DNA of 49,445 nt from Burkholderiales bacterium. GTDB taxonomy: Bacteria; Pseudomonadota; Gammaproteobacteria; Burkholderiales; Burkholderiaceae_E. Below the pieces are notes generated by a model. It was given only the letters and a program-made list of their open reading frames with translations. It was not told the DNA's origin and did not search any database. The position numbers and the translations under genes are program-made. Shown here piece by piece: positions 19,025-28,744 of this stretch; the stretch's first letter is position 1; every line of letters begins with the position of its first letter. The stretch spans positions 1-49,445 of the forward strand of contig JADCHE010000102.1 in assembly GCA_020248665.1 (NCBI GenBank), in the 5' to 3' direction.

Positions 19025-19375
19025 CCGTCCGGACACCTGCGGCCGCCCTTCAGCACGATCCGGCGGCGGACCGCGCCGGCGCCCGAGTCGCCGACGATCG
19101 TGATGCCGAGGGTCGCCCGCACCCGTCCCTGGACGCGTGTCCTCGCGCTGCGCGACACGCCCGACGATGCGCTCGGGCGGATCGCGCAGGGCGCGGGCGA
19201 TACGGGCGATGGGGCCGACGCGATCACCGCGGTGCTCGCCGCGCTGACGATGAACGTCGGCATGCACGGTCCGCAGGAGACGCTGTGGTCGCACTCGGGA
19301 CCGCTGTCGCCGTCGCAGCGCGGGGGCATGCTCGACCACCCTCGGCTCGGCGTCGCGCCGGACGCGCGACGCACG
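19025..19375 (+). pseudogene. Probable remnant of an HD-type (HD-GYP-like) signalling gene
   Basis: The 398 bases between phrB and chpA hold no complete gene. The plus-strand frame through 19100 reads TIVMPRVARTRPWTRVLALR, then SALTM-like AALTMNVGMHGPQETLWSHS and GPLSPSQRGGMLDHPRLG. This order resembles the stretch of HD-GYP-like phosphohydrolases just before the catalytic HD pair, but nothing catalytic follows: the frame continues into Arg/Ala-rich sequence and into the end of chpA. If correct, both ends are missing. A small genuine protein starting at GTG 19100 is the alternative. The match is from memory of the family, so confidence is low. Confidence 0.35.
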
Positions 19376-19388
19376 CCCGCCCGCGCGC

Positions 19389-22300
19389 TCAGGTCGCGGC
19401 CTGCCGGCGCGCCGCCAACGCCTTCACGTGGCCGAGCAGCTCGGCCTCGTCGTAGGGCTTGCCGAGGAACACGTCGACGCCGAGCGCCATCGCGTGGTTG
19501 CGGTGCTTGTCGGCGGTCCGCGACGTGATCATCACGATCGGCAGGCGCTTCCAGCGATCGTCGCCGCGCAGGTTCTTCGTCAGGTCGAAGCCGTCCATCC
19601 GCGGCATCTCGATGTCGAGCAGCATCACGTCGGGTACGGTGTCCTGCAACTGGCGCAGCGCGTCGATGCCGTCCTTCGCGAGCATCACCTGGTACCCCTC
19701 GCGCGACAGCAGCCGCTGGGTGACCTTGCGCACCGTCACCGAGTCGTCGACGACCATCACCGTCGGCGCGATCTCGATGCGGGTCGGCGCGAAGGTCGCG
19801 GTGTCGCCCTCGCCCGCCTGCGCCCCGCGGCCGGTCGCCGCGATCTGCACCGGGTTCAGGATCAGCACGATGTCGCCGTTGCCGAGCACCGTGGCGCCGG
19901 CCATGCCGGTCAGCCGCGCGAGCTGCGGACCGACGTGCTTGACCACCACCTCCTGGCTCGGCACGACATGGTCGACGTGCAGTGCGATCCGCGTGCTGCC
20001 GGAGCGCACGATCGCCACCGGCGAGTAGCGCTGCGCGAGCGGCGTGCAGCCGGCCAGCTCAAGCAGGCTGCCGAGGAAATACAGCGGCACCGGCTGGCCG
20101 TGCCAGTCGAGCGCGTGCTGCCCGTAGGCCGAAGCGAGCGCCTCGGGCTTCAACTGCACCACCTGCTCGATCAGCGCCGAGGCGACCGCGATGCGCACCG
20201 TGCCGACGGTCAGCAGCACGACCTGCGCGACCGCGAGCGACACCGGCAGGTGCACGGTGAACCGCGTGCCGCGGCCCGGTGTCGACTCGAGGTCGATGCG
20301 CCCGCCCATCGCGGCGACCTCGGCGCGGACGACGTCCATGCCGACGCCGCGCCCGGCGATCGCGGTGACCGAGGTCGCCGTCGAGAAGCCCGGCTTGAAG
20401 ATCAGCTCGCCGAGCTCGCGCTCGCCCGGATGCGCGTCGGCCGGGATCAGGCCGCGCTCGATCGCGCGCTCGCGGATGCGGCCGTAATGCAGGCCGCCGC
20501 CGTCGTCGGCGAACGACAGGATCACCTCGTTGCCTTCCTGCCGGACCTCGAGCGTGATCTCGCCGGTCTCGGACTTGCCCGCGGCGAGCCTGTCGGCGCG
20601 CGGCTCGATGCCGTGGGCGACCGCGTTGCGCAGCAGGTGCTCGATCGGGCCGGCCATGCGCTCGAGCACGCCGCGGTCGAGCTCGGCGCTCGCCCCCTTC
20701 AGGTCGAGGTGCACGCGCTTGTCGAGCTCCTTCGCGGCCTGCCGCACGACGCGGTAGAGCCGGTCGGCGATCGAGCCGAACTGCACCATCCGGATCCGCA
20801 TCAGGTCCTGCTGCAGGTCGCGGGTCACCTGGCTCTGGCGCGCGAGGTCGCGCCCGGCCTCGTCGAGATTGCGCAGCGCGTTCTGCTGCACCGTCGCGAC
20901 GTCGTTCACCGACTCCGCGAGCATCCGGGTCAGCTCCTGGAAGCGCGTGTAGCGATCGAACTCCAGCGGGTCGAACTCGGAGTCGGGCTCCTTCGTGCGC
21001 GCGTCGCGGGCCTGGATCTGCGAGTCGGCGGCGAGCTCGATCTCGCGCAGCTGCGAGCGCAGCCGGTTGACGTTCTCGGTCAGCTCGCCGAGCGACTGGC
21101 GCAGGCCGCCGAGCTCGTTGTCGAGCCGCGCGCGGGCGATCGACACCTCGCCGGCCTCGTTGACCAGGCGATCGAGCAGGTCGGCGCGCACGCGGATCAG
21201 CTGCTGCGCCTTCTCGGGGCCACCCGCGGCCGCAGCCGGCGCCGCCTGGCCGTCGGACCCGGCCTGCGCCCGCGCCGGCACGGCGGCGTCCGCGGCGTGC
21301 CCGGCCTGCGCGCTCGCACGTCCGCCGGACAGGCTCTCGATCACCGCGCGCGACGCCGCCTGCGCTGCCTCGGACTGCGGATCGCGGACCGCCTCGTAGA
21401 GCGCGAGCACCTGGTCGTAGCGCGCGATCAGGTCGTCGACGAGCGGGACCGGCACGCGCGGCAGCGCGCTCGCGGCCTCGATCCGCGTCTCCATGTCGTG
21501 CACCAGCTGGCCGAGCCGCATCGCGCCGGCCATCCGGGCACTTCCCTTGACGGTGTGCAGCAGCCGCATCAGCGTGGCCGGGGCGGATGCGTCGTCGGGC
21601 TGCTGCTGCCACGCGCGCAGCGCCTCGCCGATCCGCGGCAGCAGCTCGTCGGCCTCCTCGATGAACACCGGCGCGAGCTCGGCGTCGATCTCGTCGACCA
21701 GCGCGGCGAGGCCCTCGAGCGTGTCGGCGGCGGGTGTCTCGGCACGCGGCGCGACCGCATCCAGCGGCAGCCGGGCGACCTGCGCGTCGGGCGCCGGCGC
21801 GGCCTCGGGCGACGCGAGCACGTCGAGCTCGACGCTCCAGCGCGCGGCGAGCGCCTCGGCGCGCGCGGTCATCGCGGCGTCCTCGCCCGGATCCTCGCCG
21901 GCGGCGAAGCGGTGCAGCGAGGCGCGGACGCGGTCGAGCACGAATGCGACGTCGTCGAGGTCCGCGGCCGCGAACGGGCCGCTCGACACCGAGCGCCCGA
22001 GCATGAAGCGCTCGAGCGCGTCGGCGGTGGCGTGGACCGCCCCGAGCCCGACGATCCGCGTGCTGCCGCCGAGCGAGTGCACCGCGCGCAGCGCCGCCTC
22101 GTCGACCGGCGCGGCCGGATCGGCGCGCCAGCGCGCGAGCGCGGCCTGCAGCGCGGCTTGCAGCTGGTCGGCCTCGTCGAGGAAGATGCGGTAGAGCGTC
22201 GCGCTCAGCGTGCGATCGCCGATGCGGACGGTATCGTCGTCGGCCGCTGCGCTCGGGACGGTGCCGGCGGGCGGCGCGGCGTCGGCGGCGATGAGGTCGA

Positions 22301-25300
22301 GCGCGTCGGGTCCGGCCGGCTCGCCGATCACGATCGACTCGATCTCGTCGAGCGGCGACAGCACCGGCACCTCGGGCTCGAGCGGATCGAGCACCTCGGT
22401 CAGCTCGATCAGGTCGTCGCCGGCGCCCGCGGGCAGCGCGGCGGACGCGACGAGCGCCGCCTCGGCGTCGGCCTCGAGCACGACGAGCTCGGGGTCGATG
22501 GCCGCCGCGAGGTCGATCGAGGCGCCGGCGTCGTGCGCGGGCGCCTCGAGCATGACCGTGTCCGGGGCGGACACGTCGAGCACGACCGCCTCGTCGGCCG
22601 TCGCGTTCGGCTCCGGCGCACCGAGCCTGGATACCGCGTCGGCCGCGACCGCCTCGTCGAACGCGGCAGCGTCCAGCTCGATCGCCTCGATCCCGGAGAG
22701 CGCGTCGGGGGGCGCGTCGAACGGCGTCCCGGGCGCGGTCGCGGTGAGGTCGTCGGACACCGCGGCCTCGTCGGCCCCTGCCTCGGGCAGGCCGAGGTCG
22801 AGCACCACGGTCTCGACGGCGTCCGCCTCGGGCGCGGGCAGGTCGGGCGCGATCGCCTCGATCGCCTCGATCGCCTCGAGCCCCTCGACTGCTTCGATCT
22901 GCTCGACCGCCTCGGGCACCGCGGCCACCTCGATCGCCTCGGGCACCGCCACCGCCTCGACTGCACTCGCCGCGTCGGCCTGCGGCCACGCTCCGCGCTC
23001 GCGCAGCGCGATCGCAGCGGCGACGATCCGCGACGGGTCGATCCGCGCGGCCGGGTCGTCGCGCAGCCGTGTGACCCACCCCGACAACGCGTCGTGCGCC
23101 TCGGCGACGCCCGCGTACAGCGCCGGTGTGCCCGGGCGCTCGTCGGCGAGCCAGCCGTTGAGCACTTGCTCCATGCCCCACGCGGCCTCGCCGAACGGGG
23201 CGAGCCCGACCATGCGGCTCGAGCCCTTCAGCGTATGGAAGCCGCGGCGCAGCGTCGTCAGCAGCGCGACGTCCGACGGCGCGGCCGCCGACGCCGCCCG
23301 GCCTTCGTCGATCGCGGCGAGCACCTCGTCGGCCTCGTCGAGGAAGATGCCGAGCAGCTCTTCGTCGATCGCCGCCTCGTCCTCGGGTACCTCGACGGCC
23401 TCGAGCGCGACCGGCCCGGCCTCTCCGGCCACCCGTGCGATCGAATCGACGAGCGCGGGGTCGTGCGGCGAGGTCGTGGCCTCGAGCCGCGCGAGCGCGT
23501 CCCCCGCGTTCGCGCGCAGCTCGGCGTCGTCGAGCAGCATCGCCTCGTCGCGGACCGCGACCAGCGCGTCGTGCAGCGCAGCGCGTGCGACCGGATCGTC
23601 GGCGTGCGCCTGCAGCGCGGCGAGCTGCCCGCGCATCCGCATGCGGCGCTCGGCGAGCAGCTGCTCCAGCGAGCGTCCGCCGTCGCCCTCGCGCGGCGCC
23701 GGCGGCACCGGCACCGGCCGCGCCTCGCCCGGCTCGGCGACCGGCTCGCTGACGTCGAACGGCGCAACGCCGGGCGCGGCGTCGGCCTCGGGCAACGGCT
23801 CGGCGCGCACCACCGGCGGGTCGCCGAGGCGCGCGACGAACCGATCGTCGCCGCTACTGAACTCGAAACCGCCCTGCCGGTCGGTGCGCAGCAGCGACTC
23901 GACGAAGAAGCCGAGCGCACCGAGGCTCTCGGCGACGCGCTCGCAGTCGGCCGCGGCCGGCGGATCCTCGCTCTCGAGGAACGCGGCGACCTGGCGCACG
24001 ACGGTGTCGGCGCCATCGGCGGCCTCACCGTGGCCGAGCAGCCGCAGCGCCCCGCCCACCTGCCTGAGCAGCGGCTCGAGCTCGGGCAGCGCGGCGCGCT
24101 GCGACGGATCGCGGAAGAACGTGTCGAGCGCCTTCTCGCAGGCGCGCAGGTTGGCCTGCAGCTCGCCGACGAAGGCCGCGACGGTCAAGCGTTCCTGCGC
24201 GGCGCGTGACAGCTCGGTCAGCCACTCGGGCGTGGGCGCGCCGTCGCTCTCCTGGCGTTTGCACAGGCCGTCGATCCGCTCGGCCATCTCGGTCGCGCGG
24301 CGATCGTGCTGCGCGACGCCGCGCGCGCCACGCTCGAGCGCGTGCTCGACGAACAGCAGCGCGGTCGCGACCTCGAGCGACAGCACCTCGGCGAGCTGCG
24401 GGCTGGCCGCGGCGAGCGCGCGCCGCAGCCCGGCCAGCACGCCGGCCAGCCGCTGCAGCCCGGGCCAGGGCAGCCGCGAGACCGCGGCGTCGAGCTGCTG
24501 CGCCGCGGTCGCGAACGCCGGCAGGTCCTGCGCGCCGCCGCGCACCGCCTTCTCCCACGCGAGCTTGGCCGCACCGGTCGCCTCGCGCGCAGCCCGCAGA
24601 GCTCGCGCGTCGACGATGCCGTAGCGCGGTGCCTCGAAGTCCGCGGGCACGGTGCCGGCGAGCCGGAAGAGCGCACGCGCCTCTTCGGCGAGCGCCGAGC
24701 CGCCGCCCGCCCGCGCGAGCTGGAACAGGATGTCGCGAAGCATCCGATCGGCGATCGGGGTGCCCTGCTGCAGCGTGCGCCCGATCTGCAGGTTGATCCG
24801 CGCGACCAGCCGCTTCGCGTAGAGGTCGACCGGCAGCGCGCGCACGCGCAGCGCGTCGAAGAACGCGGCGGCGAGCCACCAGAACGTGCGCTGGCTCGAG
24901 GCCTGGTGCGCACGGTGCAGCCGGACGATCGCGGCGTGCATCTTGGCCAGCGCCGCGGCGTCCTCGGGGTTGCGCAGGAAGCCGAGCAGCCCCTTCTCGA
25001 AGGCCGCGCGCAGGCGGGCCATGCCGGCGGGGACGAGCGGCTCGGCAAGCGGCGCCTTGGGCGGGCGCACCGACAGGTCGACCGAATACAGGTCCGCGGG
25101 CTCGACGCGATCGGACGCGCGCAGCGCGAGCAGCTCGCGGTAATGCGGGAACAGCGACACCGGCGAGTCGCCGGAGCCGGCGACGACGCCCTCGAGGTAC
25201 TCGACGATCGCGGCGAAGGCGCGGACCATCGCGCGCGCGACGTCGCCGTCGAGCCTCATCTCGCCGCGCTCGATGCGGTCGAGCAGCCCCTCGGCCTCCT

Positions 25301-25508
25301 GCGTGACGACGGTCACGCCCTCGAGGTCGACCACCTGCAGCGCGCCGTGCGCCTGGTGCAGCCAGCTGCGCGCCGCGCGCAGCCGCGACAGATCCTCGTC
25401 GCCCGACTGCAGCTGCTGCTCGAGCGAGGCCTCGGCGCGCGCGAGCGACTCCCGGATCTCGCCGAGGCACCAGGACAGCGCGGTGAGGTCGGTCGGGGAT
25501 CCGGTCAT
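19389..25508 (-). CDS. chpA: ChpA/PilL-type CheA hybrid histidine kinase of the type IV pilus chemosensory system
   Basis: A 2039-residue cytoplasmic kinase that, with PilI and PilJ, phosphorylates PilG and PilH to control pilus extension, retraction and, in Pseudomonas, cAMP. Domains seen: N-terminal helical region with a degenerate phosphotransfer motif (HQAHGALQVV, residues 51-60); Hpt motifs HTLKGSSRMVGL (His758), HSLGGSTRIVGL (His1144, Gly in place of the usual Lys) and HTVKGSARMAG (His1318); dimerisation helices; ATPase boxes HLLRNAVAHGIEPR and FADDGGG (about 1620-1670); a CheW-like domain (about 1775-1905); and a C-terminal receiver with Asp1965. Residues about 840-1060 are an acidic Ala/Glu/Val-rich linker with short repeats. 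It starts 2 bases after the pilJ stop. Confidence 0.94.
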   Translation of the reverse strand: MTGSPTDLTALSWCLGEIRESLARAEASLEQQLQSGDEDLSRLRAARSWLHQAHGALQVVDLEGVTVVTQEAEGLLDRIERGEMRLDGDVARAMVRAFAAIVEYLEGVVAGSGDSPVSLFPHYRELLALRASDRVEPADLYSVDLSVRPPKAPLAEPLVPAGMARLRAAFEKGLLGFLRNPEDAAALAKMHAAIVRLHRAHQASSQRTFWWLAAAFFDALRVRALPVDLYAKRLVARINLQIGRTLQQGTPIADRMLRDILFQLARAGGGSALAEEARALFRLAGTVPADFEAPRYGIVDARALRAAREATGAAKLAWEKAVRGGAQDLPAFATAAQQLDAAVSRLPWPGLQRLAGVLAGLRRALAAASPQLAEVLSLEVATALLFVEHALERGARGVAQHDRRATEMAERIDGLCKRQESDGAPTPEWLTELSRAAQERLTVAAFVGELQANLRACEKALDTFFRDPSQRAALPELEPLLRQVGGALRLLGHGEAADGADTVVRQVAAFLESEDPPAAADCERVAESLGALGFFVESLLRTDRQGGFEFSSGDDRFVARLGDPPVVRAEPLPEADAAPGVAPFDVSEPVAEPGEARPVPVPPAPREGDGGRSLEQLLAERRMRMRGQLAALQAHADDPVARAALHDALVAVRDEAMLLDDAELRANAGDALARLEATTSPHDPALVDSIARVAGEAGPVALEAVEVPEDEAAIDEELLGIFLDEADEVLAAIDEGRAASAAAPSDVALLTTLRRGFHTLKGSSRMVGLAPFGEAAWGMEQVLNGWLADERPGTPALYAGVAEAHDALSGWVTRLRDDPAARIDPSRIVAAAIALRERGAWPQADAASAVEAVAVPEAIEVAAVPEAVEQIEAVEGLEAIEAIEAIAPDLPAPEADAVETVVLDLGLPEAGADEAAVSDDLTATAPGTPFDAPPDALSGIEAIELDAAAFDEAVAADAVSRLGAPEPNATADEAVVLDVSAPDTVMLEAPAHDAGASIDLAAAIDPELVVLEADAEAALVASAALPAGAGDDLIELTEVLDPLEPEVPVLSPLDEIESIVIGEPAGPDALDLIAADAAPPAGTVPSAAADDDTVRIGDRTLSATLYRIFLDEADQLQAALQAALARWRADPAAPVDEAALRAVHSLGGSTRIVGLGAVHATADALERFMLGRSVSSGPFAAADLDDVAFVLDRVRASLHRFAAGEDPGEDAAMTARAEALAARWSVELDVLASPEAAPAPDAQVARLPLDAVAPRAETPAADTLEGLAALVDEIDAELAPVFIEEADELLPRIGEALRAWQQQPDDASAPATLMRLLHTVKGSARMAGAMRLGQLVHDMETRIEAASALPRVPVPLVDDLIARYDQVLALYEAVRDPQSEAAQAASRAVIESLSGGRASAQAGHAADAAVPARAQAGSDGQAAPAAAAGGPEKAQQLIRVRADLLDRLVNEAGEVSIARARLDNELGGLRQSLGELTENVNRLRSQLREIELAADSQIQARDARTKEPDSEFDPLEFDRYTRFQELTRMLAESVNDVATVQQNALRNLDEAGRDLARQSQVTRDLQQDLMRIRMVQFGSIADRLYRVVRQAAKELDKRVHLDLKGASAELDRGVLERMAGPIEHLLRNAVAHGIEPRADRLAAGKSETGEITLEVRQEGNEVILSFADDGGGLHYGRIRERAIERGLIPADAHPGERELGELIFKPGFSTATSVTAIAGRGVGMDVVRAEVAAMGGRIDLESTPGRGTRFTVHLPVSLAVAQVVLLTVGTVRIAVASALIEQVVQLKPEALASAYGQHALDWHGQPVPLYFLGSLLELAGCTPLAQRYSPVAIVRSGSTRIALHVDHVVPSQEVVVKHVGPQLARLTGMAGATVLGNGDIVLILNPVQIAATGRGAQAGEGDTATFAPTRIEIAPTVMVVDDSVTVRKVTQRLLSREGYQVMLAKDGIDALRQLQDTVPDVMLLDIEMPRMDGFDLTKNLRGDDRWKRLPIVMITSRTADKHRNHAMALGVDVFLGKPYDEAELLGHVKALAARRQAAT
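22840..22970 (-). repeat. In-gene short repeats encoding the acidic ChpA linker
   Basis: Degenerate repeats of units like CCTCGATCG and CCTCGGGCACCG encode runs such as EAIEAIEAI and VAVPEAIEVAAVPEAVEQI. The stretch lies between the His758 and His1144 phosphotransfer domains and looks prone to length change by slippage or unequal exchange. Confidence 0.6.
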
Positions 25509-25510
25509 GT

Positions 25511-27766
25511 TCAGCCCACGCGGAAGCGTGAAACGGAGTTCTTCAGCTCGCGCGCGAGCTCGGCCAGCTGCAGGATCGAGCCCGCCGTCTGCTGCGTACC
25601 CTCGCTGGTCTGTTCGGTCACCAGCAGGATCCGCTGGATGCTGTGCGCGACCGTGCCCGCCGACGAGGCCTGGTCGGACGTGGTGCGCGAGATGTCCTCG
25701 ATCAGCTCGGCGAGCTGCGTCGACACGCGGCCGATCTCGGCGAGCGCGTTGCCCGCGTCGTCCGACAGCCGCGTACCGGCGACCACGCCCTGCGTGCTGC
25801 GCTCCATCGCGGCGACCGCGTCCTGCGTGTCGACCTGGATGGTGCGGATCAGCGCGGAGATCTGCCGGGTCGCCTCGGCGCTGCGTTCGGCGAGCCGCTG
25901 CACCTCCTCGGCGACGACGGTGAAGCCACGGCCCGCCTCGCCGGCCGACGCGGCCTGGATCGCGGCATTCAGCGCGAGCACGTTGGTCTGCTCGGTGATG
26001 TCCGAGATCAGCTCGACGATCTCGCCGATCTCCTGCGACGACTCGCCCAGCCGCTTGATGCGCTTGGCGGTCTCCTGGATCTGGTCGCGGATCCCGTTCA
26101 TCCCCGAGATCGCGTTCTGCACCGCGCGCCGGCCCTGCTCGGCCGCGCCGAGCGACTGCCGCGCGACCTGCGCCGACTCGGACGCGCTCGCGGACACCTC
26201 GTTGATCTGCGAGGCCATCCGCAGCACCGCCTCGCCGGTCTCGCGGATCTCGCGCGACTGCTGCTCGGAGGCGACCTGCAGGCCGGAGGCGATCGTCTGC
26301 GCCTTGGAGGACGCATCGGCGACCAGCTCGGCGGTGGTGTTGATGCGCGCGACCAGGTTGCGCAGCTCCTCGACGGTGTAGTTGACCGAGTCGGCGATCG
26401 CGCCGGTGATGTCCTCGGTCACCGTCGCCTGGATGGTGAGGTCGCCGTCGGCCACTTCCTGCAGCTCGTTCATCAGCCGCAGGATCGCCGCCTGGTTCTG
26501 GTCGTTGGTGCGCTTGGCATCCTGCTCGAGGCGCTCGGCCTCGGCACGCTGCGCGTCGGCGTCGGCTGCGCGACGGTGCACGTCCTGGTAGAAGACGAGG
26601 CCGAGCCCCACGCCCGCGAGCACCGCCGCGAGCAGGAAGAAGACCACGATGCCCTGGTTGATCGCGCGGCCGCCCTGCTCGTCGGCGAGGCGCGACTGCA
26701 GCTCGAGGAGCGCGAGGCGCAGCGGCTCGCTGTCGGCGGCGATCCGGGCCTCGGCGCCGCGCGCGCCTTGCAGCCTCGGCAGGTCGGAGAGCAGCGAGGC
26801 GATCGGCTTGGCGAGATCGCCGTAGGTGGCCTTGAGCTCGGTGAGGCGGGTGCGTACCTCGCCGTCGCGCGCCGGCGCGAGCCGGCGGGCCTCGCTGCCC
26901 GACAGCAGCCCGTCGGCCAGCTCGCGGAAGGCCGCGGTGTCGCGGCCCAGAAGGAACGCGATTTCGGCGTTGACCTGATCGGCACCGGTGAGCTGCGCGA
27001 TGTCGCGCGCGATCTTGTGCGTGAGCGCCACCAGCTGTCCGGCCGCGGCGACCTCGGCCGACGGCGCGCCCGAGGCGACCTTCAGCAGCGACACCTGCTC
27101 GGTGAGCTCGACCAGGCGGGGCGAGGCGTCGAGCACCGTGCGCGAGGACTGCGCGATCGACGACAGCGTCGGCTGCGCCTGCTGCAGCGTGGCCGCGGCC
27201 TGGTCGGTGCGCTTCCACTGCTCGGCGAGCTTGCCGACCGCGGGCAGGATCTCGGCCGCGACGCCCTCGACGCGCGCGTCGCGTACCGTTCCGCCCGACT
27301 GCAGCACCGCGATCGCCTCGCCGAGCCGCGAACGGCTCTCGCCGAGCATCCGGAAGCCGTCGCTGGTGCCCCGCACCGCGAGCGGCGCGGCCTTCGCGAG
27401 GCGCTGCGAGTGCATCAGCGAGTCGCCGACCAGCCGCGCCTGCATCGCGACCGCGCTCGCCTGGCGCGCGTCGAGCCACATGAAGAAGAACGCGAGCAAC
27501 AGGGAGGCGCCCAGCACCGGGAACAGCACCGACAGCTGCTTGCGCAGCGGCAGCTTGCCGACGAAGGGCACCTGGAAGCCGTGCCGCGCAGCGGTGGGCC
27601 CCGCGCCGCCGGGGCCGGCGGAGATGGTCTCGCCGAAGCGGGTCGGCGCGCCGAGCGGGTCGAACTGCGTCGACGGATTCAGGTCGTCGACGATCGCGGT
27701 GTCCGGGTCGACCTTCCTGCGGGCGCCGCCGCCGAGCGGGAAGAACGCGGGGAACTTGAACGCCAT
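25511..27766 (-). CDS. pilJ: Type IV pilus methyl-accepting chemotaxis protein PilJ
   Basis: A 751-residue chemoreceptor that passes pilus or surface signals to ChpA. Seen: a Pro/Gly-rich cytoplasmic N-terminus of about 75 residues, TM1 near 79-98 ([20 protein letters not shown]), a periplasmic domain with PilJ-type repeats ([19 protein letters not shown] and a second copy around [15 protein letters not shown]), TM2 near 368-391, a HAMP-like region ([18 protein letters not shown]), and the signalling hairpin with [20 protein letters not shown]. It ends in the PilJ-typical [11 protein letters not shown]. The N-terminal extension is much longer than I recall for P. aeruginosa PilJ. Confidence 0.95.
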   Translation of the reverse strand: MAFKFPAFFPLGGGARRKVDPDTAIVDDLNPSTQFDPLGAPTRFGETISAGPGGAGPTAARHGFQVPFVGKLPLRKQLSVLFPVLGASLLLAFFFMWLDARQASAVAMQARLVGDSLMHSQRLAKAAPLAVRGTSDGFRMLGESRSRLGEAIAVLQSGGTVRDARVEGVAAEILPAVGKLAEQWKRTDQAAATLQQAQPTLSSIAQSSRTVLDASPRLVELTEQVSLLKVASGAPSAEVAAAGQLVALTHKIARDIAQLTGADQVNAEIAFLLGRDTAAFRELADGLLSGSEARRLAPARDGEVRTRLTELKATYGDLAKPIASLLSDLPRLQGARGAEARIAADSEPLRLALLELQSRLADEQGGRAINQGIVVFFLLAAVLAGVGLGLVFYQDVHRRAADADAQRAEAERLEQDAKRTNDQNQAAILRLMNELQEVADGDLTIQATVTEDITGAIADSVNYTVEELRNLVARINTTAELVADASSKAQTIASGLQVASEQQSREIRETGEAVLRMASQINEVSASASESAQVARQSLGAAEQGRRAVQNAISGMNGIRDQIQETAKRIKRLGESSQEIGEIVELISDITEQTNVLALNAAIQAASAGEAGRGFTVVAEEVQRLAERSAEATRQISALIRTIQVDTQDAVAAMERSTQGVVAGTRLSDDAGNALAEIGRVSTQLAELIEDISRTTSDQASSAGTVAHSIQRILLVTEQTSEGTQQTAGSILQLAELARELKNSVSRFRVG

Positions 27767-27797
27767 CTCGTGGGCCCCTGTCGTCGCCGCGGGCCGC

Positions 27798-28358
27798 TCA
27801 GCGGCCGACCATCAGGAACGCGCTGCCCGCTGCGAGCTTCGCGAGGTCGAGCTCCATCCAGCGATGGCCGTCGGCGTCGATCAGCGTGCGGCCGATCCAG
27901 TCGGGCCGCCCCGGGGGGCCGAACGACCCGTCGGGCGCGACGCCCGCGGTGTCGTTGTCCTCGATGCGCATCGACGCGACGTTGCGCAGCCCGAGCATCC
28001 GGGTGACCAGGATCGCCGCGTTGAAGTTCAGCTTGCCGGCGAGCGCGAGCAGCCGCGACTCCTTGCCGGCCGCGGTGCTGCCGAGCTGCGCGAAGCGCTG
28101 CAGGTCGACGACGGTGTAGAGCGCGCCGCGCAGGTTCACCAGCCCGAGCAGCCAGTCGCGGGTCAGCGGCACCGCAGCGATCGTGTCGGGCAGCGGCACG
28201 ATCTCGCCCGCCTCGGACAGGTCGACCAGCCAGCGCTGCTCGCCGATCATCAGCCCCAGGCGCGCGGCGAGGTCCGGCGTCGCGTTCGCCTCCTTCAGGC
28301 GCTCGGTGAGGCGGGCCTGGAAATCCTTCAGTGGCGTCGAGGTCTGGCGCACGGTCAT
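27798..28358 (-). CDS. pilI: CheW-like coupling protein PilI
   Basis: A 186-residue single-domain CheW protein that links PilJ to ChpA. Seen: [20 protein letters not shown] at the start of the CheW fold, [20 protein letters not shown] (the conserved NLRG turn), [10 protein letters not shown], and [14 protein letters not shown]. It lies 7 bases after pilH and 31 before pilJ. There is no pilK (CheR-type methyltransferase) between pilJ and chpA, unlike in P. aeruginosa. Confidence 0.93.
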   Translation of the reverse strand: MTVRQTSTPLKDFQARLTERLKEANATPDLAARLGLMIGEQRWLVDLSEAGEIVPLPDTIAAVPLTRDWLLGLVNLRGALYTVVDLQRFAQLGSTAAGKESRLLALAGKLNFNAAILVTRMLGLRNVASMRIEDNDTAGVAPDGSFGPPGRPDWIGRTLIDADGHRWMELDLAKLAAGSAFLMVGR

Positions 28359-28365
28359 GGCAGGC

Positions 28366-28734
28366 TCAGTGGACCAGGTCCGCGATCTTCGCGAGCAATT
28401 CTTCGGCGTTCACCGGCTTCGTCACGTACTCGCGTGCGCCCTGGCGCAGCCCCCAGATCCGGTCGGTCTCGGCCGACTTGCTGGTGCACAGGATCACCGG
28501 GATCGACTGGGTCTCCGGGTCGCGCGTCAGCGTGCGCACCACCTGGAAGCCGCTCGCGCCGGGCATCACCACGTCCATCACGACCAGCGAGGGCCGCTCC
28601 AGGCGGATCTTGGCGAGCGCCTCCACGCCGCTCTCGGCGGTGACGACGACATAGCCGCGCTTGGCGAGCAGGTCGGCGATGAAGAAGCGCTCGGTCGGCG
28701 AGTCGTCGACAACCATGATCTTCCGCGCGGGCAT
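28366..28734 (-). CDS. pilH: Response regulator PilH
   Basis: A 122-residue stand-alone receiver domain. Seen: MVVDDSPTERFFIADLL (acidic pocket), LVVMDVVMPGASGFQVVR (phospho-accepting Asp), PVILCTSKSAETD (conserved Thr/Ser) and GAREYVTKPVNAEELLAKI (conserved Lys). In P. aeruginosa PilH favours retraction or acts as a phosphate sink opposing PilG. Identity as PilH rests on position after pilG and the PilH-like TSKSAETDRIWGLRQGA stretch. 10 bases separate it from pilG. Confidence 0.93.
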   Translation of the reverse strand: MPARKIMVVDDSPTERFFIADLLAKRGYVVVTAESGVEALAKIRLERPSLVVMDVVMPGASGFQVVRTLTRDPETQSIPVILCTSKSAETDRIWGLRQGAREYVTKPVNAEELLAKIADLVH

Positions 28735-28744
28735 CGGTCCGACC

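Noticed and set aside
19428-24209. A 1593-codon open frame on the strand opposite chpA
   Set aside because: It is rich in Arg, Val, Glu and Asp with no recognisable motif and mirrors the codon bias of chpA; long antisense frames are expected in GC-rich genes.
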